64,000 nucleotides of DNA from Campylorhamphus procurvoides (taxonomy: Eukaryota > Chordata > Aves > Passeriformes > Dendrocolaptidae): positions 319,365 to 383,364 of the forward strand of contig WBMV01003355.1 of NCBI GenBank assembly GCA_013396655.1, in the 5' to 3' direction. Of the stretch, positions 40,067 to 50,765 are shown one piece after another. How positions within the stretch are numbered: position 1 is the first letter of the stretch; each line of letters opens with the position of its first letter. The notes under the pieces were generated by a model. The model did not search any database. It worked only from the letters and a program-made list of their open reading frames with translations, and was not told the origin of the DNA. A program made the translations under genes and the position numbers.

Positions 40067-40984
40067 ATCTCCAGTTATATAAATATCAAACATTTATCAT
40101 GAAATAAATTGTTGCCTTACAGATGATAGGGGTGTAGAAGTTTAGCTCAGACACCAGAGGAGCCAGTCGGGCTGCAGTGGATGGCAGGTGTGATGGTGCT
40201 GGCTGAAGGCACCAGTGGGGTCACCCAGCTGTGCTCCCACAGCCCTGCCCAGCCTGAGCGGAGGGGCTGACCAAGGGATTGGCATGTGTTCCCATCCAGC
40301 ACCTTTGAAAGGGACCGGCCCCCCAGAATAGGCATCTGTCTTGCTTGTATTTAGGGCCTGCCCTGGAAATCTGAGCAGGCAGGCAATGTCAGAAGGGATT
40401 ATACCCTCTGGCTGGCTTACCCCGGGCAATAAGGCCAGCAGAGAGAGCGTGACTGACTGGTAGGGTTTGTCTGCTCGGCAGATGCTCCCCTGTCATTGAT
40501 TAATAATGCAGTCATCCCCTCCTCCCCTTACATCATGGTTTCAATTTGTAGCAGTGACAGGGCTGATCACCTTTCCCGTCTTAGCCGGCTTACAACACAT
40601 CCTGGGTTAGCTTTGCCCCACACGTCTGAATCGTGCTGTAACTTGACCCTCTGACTGGCAAAACCCGTAGTAGGGCTACAGCTCCCTGCCAGGGGTAGTG
40701 GCTGCAGCTCAGCTGTGTCCAGGCACCCCTGTCCCTCTGGCCTCACACCTGAGCTGCCTTCCCGTGGGGCTGGGGAGCGAGGATGGGCAGGAGGACACTG
40801 CACACAGCCTTGCTTTGTCTTAGCACACTGACAGCCACCACTGGGAAGTGCTCCTGGGTTCCATGTCCTGGCACCACTCACTGAACTGTCCTCATCAGGC
40901 CTTGCCAGGTGATTGATGGGGCCATGGAAAAGGCAGCTGTTTGCTGTGGAATGTAAATACTGCTGTGTTAATGAGGCATGGGGC

Positions 40985-41000
40985 AGTGTGTGTGTGTGTG
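40985..41000 (+). repeat. (GT)n microsatellite
   Basis: About eight uninterrupted GT units. It is adjacent to the 5' end of the chance 154-codon minus-strand frame, where it would encode alternating HT residues, another sign that this frame is not an exon. Confidence 0.85.
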
Positions 41001-43087
41001 CAAAGCTTCTACCATTTCCTGCTTTCCACATACACTTTTTCTAGTTTTTAAAAATTCTGATTTCAATTGGCTTTAGTTCCCTACAGAAAAGAATCAGTAA
41101 AGCTTTGCTGTGTATTTCCAAGGCAGCTTTCCTTAGAAATTCTGTAGCGTGCTTTTCCATGTGTGCTACACAACAGATGTTTGAAGCTGATTGGTGTCAT
41201 GTGTTGCATTTCGTGGTACTTTAATACGTGCCTTTGAGAGACAAGCAATACAAAGAGGAACGGAGACTCTAAGATGGATAAAATTTTCACAGCACTGTCT
41301 TTGGTTACTGCCAGCAAAACCACATCAAACTATCATTGCACTGCTCAGCTGCAGTCTATGCTAAAAGCTGCTTGACTCCCCTTGGAAATGTCATCCTTTA
41401 CCTGCACAGGAATTTTTCCAGCAGTCCCTTGTGCCAAACCAAAATTCTGTTTATTGACCTCACAGATTTTTATGCTTCTCATAAACTGCAAACCAGACTT
41501 TCTCAGTTTTCTCTGGTAGTGCCATCGTCAAACAGAGGTGGTGTAAGTGGACTGCTGTTTTGATGGCATAGGTATTATTTATTTAAATTTGTGGTGCAAT
41601 ACAAATTGTCTTTCTCAAATTAATCATGATCTTGTGAGTTCTCTACTGGGAACTTACCCAGGAGATTTCTTTGTCTGATGGTCATCATTGTACTATCCCA
41701 AATCTTGGTTCAGGTTAGTGATGGCATTTTGAGAGCTGCCTCTTTGGAGTGGCTGAGCAGAGCCACCGCAAAGATACCTTACTAATTTACCTTCTGGGTG
41801 CCACTGAAAGTCCAATTTGATTGAAATGAAAGGTACTTTCCACCAAACTGCTTATAGATCCTATAAGGCTGTAACCACATATCAAAAAAGAGTGGCAGTG
41901 AATTAAAAAATAATAATACAAGCAGACACTATTCCAAGGTGGTGTTTCAGATTTTTTCATAATGTCCCTATCAATTTAGGTAGTCACTGGGTGAGGATGA
42001 ATTCACATGTATTAGCACATGATAGTGGTTATCTGTATGGAAAAGGGTTGAAAGACAGGGACCTGGAGTGGCTAATAGAAGCTGTGTAAGGCTGCTAAGA
42101 GAGCATTAGTCTGTAAAGTTAAGACAACACAGTCAGCTGTGCTTTAAATTGCATCTAAATAGAGATATAAAATATTTATCTGAGATTCAGGAGAAGCATA
42201 AGCCTCTTGACTTTCACAAGACAAATATATCTATAGCACAAACAGATGAAAACAGACAGTTTTCACATAATCAAATGTGTAGCACTCAGTCTTTCATTCC
42301 TTGGCCTGAGAATCCAAAATTTAGTAGCTAACAAGCAAATATTGTAAAACATAGTATTAGCTGATTAGATCTGGCAAGAAGCAAAACTCCAGACTAGAAA
42401 CCTGCAGTACCAGAGAGCAGGAAAATCCATTAAACATACACAACAGTAACTCACAACGATAATCTTGTAGAGATGTGTCTGCAAACTGTAACTCAGAAAG
42501 CCAAACTAACCCATTTACAGCTGCCAACATCTCAACAGAATACCTTTAGATGCTGTTAGCCTACTTTTGTTTTACGTCTCTTTTTGTAGCTAAACTAAAC
42601 TGTTTTAAAGTGTATCTCTGTGGGAATTGATGGGGTTTATTATGTACGTTTCTGTACTATAAGAAGGAGAATGATCGATTTTGTTTATGCTGGTTGTTGT
42701 TTGTTTGGCTGCGTGACAAGGTTGCTATCAACAGAAGGGATGAAGCATGAGGTAATGACTACAACTTAAATGAGAACACTTGTCATACCTGCTTTTTGCT
42801 TGGACTGATCAGCAGGTATCAGGGCATAGTCAAATGCCATGTGTGTTTCCTTTCATGTTTACAAACTGGCAAGCTTAATGGAAGGTAAATGTTGGCATTT
42901 CTTAACAGTTTCCTTTGCCCTTGAAGGCAAAGCTACTAGTATGGTGCTAAACTGTTTAGGATCTACTGAGAGTTTGATGAAAATGCTCTGTGAGCTAAGC
43001 ACAGAAACCTGTTCTTACAAAGGCATTTATATTTTTTTTTAAACTCATTTGTAATCTGGAAGAAATTAAAGTTCGGCCTTCCACATA

Positions 43088-43192
43088 TGCCCCCTTAGTG
43101 AAGCCATGCTGACTACTCCTGGTTATTTTCTTGTCCTTAATGTGACTGGAAATGGTTTCCAGGATTAGCTGCTCCAGCACTTTCCTTGGCAC
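43088..43192 (-). pseudogene. CR1 reverse transcriptase fragment
   Basis: The minus-strand frame reads a KVLEQLILETISSHIKDKK stretch and then SQHGFTKG (43091-43114). This is the N-terminal RT segment of CR1-type non-LTR elements, where a helix ending in an LLE.I...I-type pattern precedes the QHGF(T/R)KG loop. The family-typical continuation into the SC.TNL region is absent: after the final G the frame runs into unrelated AT-rich sequence. The YADD-type catalytic box lies further downstream in the family and is not present, so there is no polymerase activity. Confidence 0.85.
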
Positions 43193-43990
43193 AAGTTCCC
43201 AGTGTCCTCCTTCTTGAAGACAGGAGTGACATTTGCTTTCCCCCAGCCTTCAGGCACTTCTCCCAATCACTGTGATTGATCAAACATGGTTATTGAAAGT
43301 GGCCTTGCAGTGACAGCCCCCTGCTTCCTCAGCACTCATGTGTGCCTCTGTCATGGTCAATGGAACAGGTTATATGTCAGGTTTGCTTAACTGTTTCCTG
43401 ACCTGATCCTCCTCTGCTATGGATGTATTTTCCCTTTTCCAGCCTTTCTCCACAGTCTCTAGGGCCTGGGATTCCTAAAGGCTAGTCTTGCTATGAGGCA
43501 AAGAAGGCATTCAGTACTTTGGCCTGTTCCTGTCCTGTGTCACCAGGTCCCCAGTCTTGTTGAAATCAAATTTTCCCTAGTCTTCCTTTCGTCACCCATG
43601 TACTTCAAGAAGCCCTTCTTGTTGCCTTTGACATCCTTCACCAGATTCAGTTACATTTGGCTTTGGCTTTCCTAACTTTGTCCCTGGGTGCTCAGACAAT
43701 GTCTCCATATTCCTCCCAGGTTATCCATCCTTGCCTTCAGCTTCTGTATGCTTCATTTTTATGTTTGTTTGTCTAGTCTAGTGTAGAGAGCTTGCTTTTA
43801 ACCCTCTTCCCTGTCCTCAGCATCCTGAACTCCACTATCTCATTGTCTCTTCAGCCAAGGCTGACTTTGATCTTCATTCAATCCCCAATGAACCCCTCCT
43901 TGTTGGTAGATATGAGGTCGAGCAGAGCATTTCTCCTCTGGCTCTGGCAATTCAGTATCTCCAAGAACCTCCTGGAGTGGTTATTGTCCT

Positions 43991-44048
43991 GTTATGTTGT
44001 CCCTCCGGCAGATGCTGAGGTGGGTGAAGTTCCCTCATGAGGACTGGA
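43991..44048 (-). pseudogene. CR1 endonuclease fragment, frameshifted
   Basis: The minus-strand DNA matches the codons for the CR1 apurinic-type endonuclease motif GDFNHPDICW followed by RDN. An extra base within the motif shifts the frame, so the asparagine and aspartate are no longer read together. The match at the nucleotide level is good despite the shift. It marks the 5'-most recognisable part of this CR1 copy. Confidence 0.8.
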
Positions 44049-46701
44049 GCCTGCAAATAGGATGATACTGTGTGAAGTCACTTATACTGATAGGGCAAAC
44101 CAATGAGGGAATGGAAGGAACTATGCTGATGACAGAGAGTATTTAAGTTAGTCCAGAACTGTGTAAATATGTTCTGTATTGCATACTGCCTGGCCAACTG
44201 GAAAGGTTACCACTAATATCCCTGGAAAGTTTTTACCCATGCTAGAGATTACTGTCCCCTCTGACCTGCGTCATGGGCACCACTCATAAACCTGCAGAAG
44301 TCTCATGAACCTGTTCGGGTCAGGAAAAAATGAGTGAACAAAGACTGAATGTGTAAGCATTTTCAGTTGACTTCACTCATTTTGCCTGAAGCAAGCACAC
44401 TTGCTCACTGGAAGGTCAGCTTGCTGTAACCCCTGGCGAGGCTGAGAGGCAGCTGGGAAGATCATCATCTTCAGCTGGCATAGCTAGGTCTGTAAAAGGA
44501 CTTCTATCTTTGGCGTTTCTCCACTCTGGACATACTCTGCATATGACTAATTTGTTTTTTAAAGGAAACCCACAGAACGCTTACCCAAAGAATTCTGCTG
44601 CCACAGCATTCCTGCTAAGAGTGAGACTGACCTATGGTCTTGTCTTGGTCTGAGAGGTGAGAATTCTGATGGTGTTTGCAATTATTGGTCTGACCTGGAG
44701 AGGAATGGCCAGTAAGAGTTGTACAAAGCGTGAGAGAAATGCTGCTCGAAGTGAGACCTTCAGCACTCATTGTACCCCTGAACCTGCCTGAATGAGGAGC
44801 AGTGGAATCATGAGGAACAGACACCCTTTGAAGAAGACAGAAAATAAAAAAGAGAGAGGAAATACTGAATAATCTGGAATCTGTCAAATGCAAGCTTGAG
44901 AAGACAAATGCCTTGTGAAAAGGTCTTAAGCTGTTGCTCTTTTCTTTGACTGCCAAGGGGTGCCATCATGACTTAAAAACTTTATTCTTGGACCCACATG
45001 GACCAGAAATGCTAGTTTCTTATTCTTTCTTCTTGATTAGCTGCAGTCTGCTGGGTGTTGCCTACAGTTCTTATATAAATTTTAATTTAGGAAAGATTTG
45101 GACTCCACTGGTGGGACCACATCCCAAACAAGGCTGAGAGAAATAGCTGTGGGGGAACAACTCCTCATGTTTAGGGAACACCTGGCACTGCTGTGCCCAT
45201 GGCTGGATGGACAGGGGCTGCCTGAGGAGTCTGCAAAATGTAGTGTAAAGATCTGAGCTCCTCTGGCACAGGTCCATGACAAATTGCCAGGGATGAGACA
45301 AGAACCATCCAGGTATGTTTAAGCTCTACACTCTGTGCAGCTGAGCACTGTGCTCACACTTCCAAAATGTACTGCTGGAGAGGAAAAATACCCTTCAGCC
45401 TCCCCTGCCTGTGACAAACTGGGCACGCTGTGACATCCTATCAGCCATACTCCCCCTGCTTTGCTCTTTTGCTTAATTCTTTTGTGGGCTGTGAATGCCA
45501 CGGGTCTCAGGAGTTGCAAGTTTTCCATTGTGCTTCCACCAGTCACCCTCACATCTCACCAGGCTGAGTGTTTTTCCAAGATTTCCTGAAGTTCTGTACT
45601 GTTGAGTCAGGGAATGGTATGCTTTTTGCATAATCAAGCAACTGGGTCTTAATTCCACCCTGTAAGTCAGACATGCAGAATGGTGACAGCAGGTGAAGAG
45701 GTGCCTTAGCACACCCCTTAGATGCAGAAGTCAGATATTTCAGAGTTGGAAGTTGTTTTTTAATAGATTCATGTGGTAGCATTAGTGATGGATGTTGTTG
45801 CAGTTATTAAAAACACACATTCTATAATAATGGGAAATAAGCATAAAAGGGGTCATATGTGAATCAAAGAGCCAATGCTGTTATTACAGTGACAAATAAA
45901 GGGAGAAGCAATAAGTATTAAGAACTCCTAGTAACTCCAGCAACTGAGTTGTGCATTTCTGGATGTGTTGGAGATTTTCCACAGATACTTCCTATGGAAA
46001 GAATTTATGAATTAAAGCATCAGAGTTGTCCAGGGAAGATTGGTCCCACATGGATACTGTTGCTGTTTTAACTCATCCAAATCTTCAAAACTATTCACTA
46101 TGAACAGATTGTATTCATAAGTACAGGAAGCATTTGCATTTAGCAAAGCTAAATTAGCTGAAGCAGAAATGAACACACTCCATGTAATGTTTAACCAGAA
46201 AACAGAACAGTTTTATGGTCAGAATGAGACATTTAGAGGGAAAAGATAGAGCAAGCCAAATTTTATTCCTGGTTAGGGTTATCATGGGAGTGCAGCAGCA
46301 TTGTTCAGAGCAAAACATGGCTGGATTAATTTGCTTTCTCCTTCCATTGGCATTCTTGTCAGTTATATTTCCTATTTATGTAGAAGGAAGAGCTCAAACC
46401 TACACTTTTAGCTTCATTGAAATGGCTATTTACCCTGAAGGGCCCTATCTGTTACACATTTGAGGGAGGAGGTACACCATTTGTCATACTTGATTTTAAA
46501 TAATGCTACTTGGATATCAGTGTATTTCCCTTCTCTCTTTCCTCTTTTCAAAAAGTCCAAAGCAATACCATTCTGAGAACAACTTTTGACTCAAGACTGT
46601 GAGGCTGCGACCAACATCAACTCTTCTAGAAGTAAATAGGGTTAGAAAGGTTTGTGGATACCTTTGTGTTCTCAGGCACATTTAGCAATTCACATCACTG
46701 A

Positions 46702-46737
46702 AACTCCAGATTAAAAAAAAAAAAAAGACCTGGAGTT
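46702..46737. repeat. Inverted repeat around a 14-base A run
   Basis: AACTCCAG (46702-46709) is the exact reverse complement of CTGGAGTT (46730-46737), and the loop is mostly a 14-base A tract (46713-46726). The A run might suggest a retroposed tail, but the flanks are inverted rather than the direct repeats expected of a target-site duplication. Confidence 0.6.
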
Positions 46738-47672
46738 CTCTTTTAATTATCTTTCCTGGAATAAAAATTTTGCAACCAGTTTATCTGTATTAGAAAGGTT
46801 GTACATCTTTCAATTTATTAAATAACACACCTACACTTGTAAGAAGATTAAGGAGGGACAGAAATGTTACCAAAATTTCATAATGCTTATGCAAATACTT
46901 TTCATCCAAAAATATTCTGAGTACTAGGATTTCTGTTGCTTCACAGTTTCATCCTGGACGGATTTAGTGAAGCACATCATACGTAGGACCCAAAGTTTGG
47001 AAATGCAAATATACCTCAGATTAGAATTTTATGAGTTTAAACTGTTTGTTTCAAGTGGTGTTCCCATCATTACAAAGTATACTGCTTGGAGCTGTCAAAT
47101 GAGGCAGAGAATTCTGCTGAAAGGTTCAAGTGGCAGAGAGCTGGGATGTGTTGAAGTTGTTTTACCCTTGCTGAAGCTGGAAAGTTCAGCTCTGATGAAT
47201 TTGGGTTCATTGGACACCATGGAGCTGATCCCAAATGGCCTTTTTGCTGATCTTCCCAGCAAAGCAATCTTTTAACGTGTTGTTTGAAGGGCTGCATCCT
47301 TTTTTATCAATGGGATATCCAAGAACTTCCATGGTGGTAGGAATCGTTCCTAAAACCTGAATAACTTTTCCATTGACCTCAGTGGCAATGCTTGGCAGAG
47401 GCTGGGTATGATGTGTCTAGTTGGAAGTCTTGCTGGGGTAGGAGCAAATCCATTTCTCTGAGCAGCCTAGCTCTGGTGAGTGTGGCAGTCAAATTTTTAA
47501 TACACCATTTGTCCAACAAAACATTTCACTCCAGATTGAATATGCCAAGATTTTAACTTGAAATCTAAACCAGGACATCCATATGGATCCAAGCATGTGC
47601 CAACTTCACCTTAAGGGGAGTCAAGGGGTTTATCCCTGCCCTCGTTCCTCCCTTCCTATGTCCCTCCTGCAC

Positions 47673-47719
47673 ATTGATTTTCATCATTGATTTTTCATTG
47701 ATTTTCATTCATTTTCATG
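47673..47719 (+). repeat. Degenerate minisatellite, ATTGATTTTCAT unit
   Basis: Roughly four imperfect copies of a 10-13-base unit of the form ATTGATTTTCAT lie in tandem. The 47674-47973 plus-strand open frame starts inside it, so the first residues of that frame are repeat-encoded. This argues that the frame is not a gene. Confidence 0.7.
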
Positions 47720-50610
47720 AGCTAGAAAGAGTGGAAGTGCCCAGTTTGCCCTGGTCTGGAAAACAAGGTGACTGGGCCCAAAAGGAGCCCTGCAGCCTGT
47801 GCTCCCATGGTCCCCCTACTCACAGTCAGTGTGGTTTCTCACAGGGAGGTTCTTGCATGCTGACACAGCACCATGAAGGGTTTGCTGCTGTTGCAATATG
47901 TTCTCTCAGACACAGGATATCATGCAGTTACTCAGGTTTCTCACTTCAGCAGCTCTTCAAGAGGAAAAAGTGAAAGCCTGATATGGCAGGATTTAATTTT
48001 TCTTACTTTACAAGGTGCAAGTAAAATATCAACCGTTAATCATGGATGTTTTAAAACCATAAGGTCGTTGTCCATATTCTCTAACAGTTGGGGAAGAAAG
48101 TTGATCTTTCCTGAAAATACTGAAGCAGATGGGAGCAGTGTGAATGCTAGAATATCCCTACAAATTCTCCTAACATGAAACAGTTTTGGACAGTTCAGGA
48201 CATCTGGAGTGAATATGGAAGAGGGAAATGAAAAATTTCTTGAATGTACTTAAAGGCTGAAATAGAATCACAGTGGCACAGACATGCAGAAACTCTGAAT
48301 GAAATACACACATGGATATGGCAGAAGGCTCAAAAGGAAGTCAGCCTGCTAGGAGCAAAACTATTTTTAGTCTTCTAATGAAGAAAGCAGCTGTATTTGA
48401 GAAAGCCAGTCACTCACTGCTTGAAAAATCAGCTGGAACTCTTTCTGGGTCCTGATGTTCTTGGTTGTGAGAGGAAAATCTTATGTGTAAGCTCCTTCAG
48501 CCCTGGAGAACCTTAAATGGCAGTCATCTTGGGTTTTGAAACGCAGTTGGGAGCTTGTTGGGAACAGATTCACAGAGTTCTGTTGGAGCCCATGGTCACT
48601 CTGCAGCATTCAACCACTCTTGGAAGGAATGTTTCTTCAGGAGACAGCAAGGATCTGGCAAAGTCCTCCGAGATGTGCATTGAATACAGCATTGAATTCT
48701 GCCTTTTTGTGTTCTGTGCTGTGCAGCTTGTTATACAATGTTTATTTCCGTTCTTAATTTCCCTGGAGCTTTGCTGGGGTGCAGCAGGCTGTCCAGTTCA
48801 TTGTAAAAGCTCTGTTTTCTTGCCTCTGTAGTGCTTGTGTTAGGTATGGGAATGGCAGTCAGCGACTTCATTTTGCTACTCTAGTGAAACTTGAATTGTG
48901 AAAACTCGCTGGTCTTAATGTACCATCTTTGTATAGAATAAGCCTTTTGTAAGGTTTCTATGGTATAAAAGAGAGAGATGTCTTTTTCTGTCATATTGCT
49001 GAGTTAAACAAATGATCAAAGTGAGTTATATGTATCCTGGCTGTGACAGGAATGGACAATAGTTATCACAAGGTCAAAACCATCGAATGTGCTTGCTGAA
49101 AGTAAAAGAGACAGCTTGATTTTTTCCGCTGGCTTGAGAAACCATTTCTGAACTAGTTAAAGTAGATGCATCATAAAAGGCTGAATTGAGAGAAAAGGAT
49201 TTTAGCTTCAAGCCACTGTCTGGGAAGCCTGACCACAGCCATCTGCCTCAGATGGCCTGGCATTTTTCAGTGAGAGGATGAGATTAGTGAGGAGGGCGGC
49301 TTGGTTTTGGAAAGCTACTTTGGCGAGCGATCTATCCATTTCCATCAATGGTTATCTGCCCAAACCATCAGGAACTGGACAAGATCTTAAAGGTGAGAGG
49401 AAAGGAGGGTGTCTTAGAATTACTGCCATGGAGAAGGAGCTGTGACCTGGGCTCTGTGGGTATCCCTGTCCCTGGGCAGGTTTGCCAGGCTCCTTCAGTC
49501 ACTTCCAGCTCCCAGCCTTGCATTTGGTCTCCTTAGAAATAGGGCGCTTTCTTGTCTGTCACATGAAGTGTCTTACACCGTGGGGAACCATCTTTTATGT
49601 AGGTACTCAAAAACTGGAAGGAAGGAAGGAGAGGAGGGGATATATGCACCTTCTGTCTCCTTTTTGGCAAGAGTATAGGAAATAAGTCGATGCCCTCAGC
49701 CTCATCCCATTTGCTTGTCTGTTGCCTGCCATGTATTTGCAGGAGACTATCCTTCTTATGATCTCCTGGCTAGGTTTCTTGTCCATAAATCTGTTTCTGC
49801 TTGAGCAATATAGTTTAAAAAAATAACCTCAAAGTATCGAAAGGAGGGAAGATCATTGACTGAATTGCATAAGGGGCAATTACATGAGTATTTATTCTGG
49901 CATCAGTCAGGCAGCTTGGGGACAGTGACCAGCAGCTAGAGAGGGCTCAGGGAGCAGGAGCCTCTTTGCCCAACTCAAGGGCAGCCAGAGCAGAAGGTCT
50001 GACCACAGCCTTTGCTTTCTGACACAAATATCTGAAGTTCATAGCTGGTTTCAGTAGAGCCTGTTTTGCATAAACCATTTCTATTTTCCCATTACTCATA
50101 TGTGCCTTTGTTAATAACATAATGTAAATAATTCTGTGCTGGATTTGGCATTCATTTAAACAGGTGTAACACTAAAGCAGTCGTAATTGGTTTCAGTGTT
50201 CCCAGCCTTCTCTCTGGCTGCAGTTTCCAAAGGAGTTTACTTGGTTTTGCTTTTGAAGGTTTGTTGTTACCATAACTCACCCATCAGTCTGCTGCTTTTC
50301 ATGTTAATTCACTTTTCTAACTTGGTAGGAGGCAAGATGAAAATGTTTTAGGCTGCATCCTAAGGTTGTTCTTCAAGTGGATGGTGTTTTAAATGGATGG
50401 GATGGGCATTGGTAAGAAGAGGTTTGTGATATTTATAGTGCTCAGGAATCTGTGTAAAAGTGAAAAAATGCTTATCCTGATTCTGTATAAATACCACATC
50501 CAAAGCACACCTGTCTTCTGCCATGTGGGCCAGCTAATTGGTTTTTGATCTATTTTTACTGTTCTCAGCTGAAAGGCAATTTTTTGTTAAGTTTCACAGA
50601 AAGCTCTAGA

Positions 50611-50765
50611 GCCATTATTTTAGGGGTTTGTAGCTGTGAAAAATAACCATGGTTCTGTTTTTTAAAAAGCATTCTCAAGGAATAATTACAATGATTGAGA
50701 ATGCTTCTTAAAAAAAAAAAACAGAAGCATGTACATTTTTCATAGTTACACGTCTTTAAAATGGC
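50611..50765. repeat. Long imperfect hairpin, possible MITE remnant
   Basis: The left arm (50611-50678) and right arm (50695-50765) are reverse complements around a 16-base loop at 50679-50694. My hand alignment gives about 53 identities in 65 aligned columns, with one 6-base gap in the central A run and one 3-base gap. The innermost 12 bases, TTGAGAATGCTT, are perfect. Several mismatches are transitions that become G-U pairs in RNA. Weaker similarity may continue outward for some tens of bases. Arms this long exceed a typical microRNA precursor and fit a decayed palindromic (MITE-type) transposon, or one of the ancient hairpin repeats of amniotes. A transcribed hairpin RNA cannot be excluded. 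No terminal target duplication was identified. Confidence 0.75.

Larger units (their letters stand above)
36166..43084. other. Non-coding stretch without recognisable genes
   Basis: About 6.9 kb. No exon can be supported. The G+C-richer 40.14-41.03 kb section carries the longest frames (154 and 95 codons, both minus strand) but no domain that I recognise, and base composition alone explains them. A 9-base inverted repeat, AACCCCAAT/ATTGGGGTT, sits at 37728-37756, separated by 11 bases. T-rich runs occur at 37.57 and 37.71 kb. The right end abuts the CR1 remnant. Confidence 0.55.
43085..44075 (-). mobile_element. CR1 LINE fragment, ORF2 endonuclease to RT
   Basis: Read on the minus strand, this is a decayed internal piece of the CR1 retrotransposon ORF2, the protein that nicks target DNA and reverse-transcribes the element. 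The plus-strand wording (CCTTCAGGCACTTCTCCCAA, GGCAAAGAAGGCATTCAGTA, AAGAAGCCCTTCTTGTTGCC) is that of antisense CR1 as I know it from bird genomes. The endonuclease end lies at the right and the RT fingers region at the left. Similarity stops just after the QHGFTKG motif near 43.09 kb, so the rest of RT, the 3' UTR and the short tail repeats are missing. An internal gap near 43.76-43.79 kb joins two parts that are, from memory, 200-300 bases apart in the family. Frameshifts and stops make it inactive. Exact ends are uncertain by tens of bases. Confidence 0.88.
44076..50610. other. Non-coding stretch without recognisable genes
   Basis: About 6.5 kb with only short frames (the longest is 113 codons, 44615-44956, minus) and no recognisable domain. 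No LTR, tRNA or further CR1 piece is visible. Listed separately are a 14-base A run inside a small inverted repeat at 46.7 kb and a 12-base-period minisatellite at 47.67 kb. Confidence 0.55.

Noticed and set aside
40943..40958. TGGAATGTAAATACT word resembling miR-1/206
   Set aside because: Only the first 11 bases agree and no hairpin partner was found.
40567..41031. 154-codon minus-strand frame
   Set aside because: Its start is encoded partly by a GT microsatellite (alternating HT residues) and nothing in it resembles a known domain.
43493..44040. Plus-strand frames across the CR1 region
   Set aside because: They are antisense shadows of the CR1 ORF2 remnant on the minus strand.
46702..46737. 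A-run as the tail of a processed pseudogene
   Set aside because: No coding remnant upstream, and the flanks are inverted rather than direct repeats.
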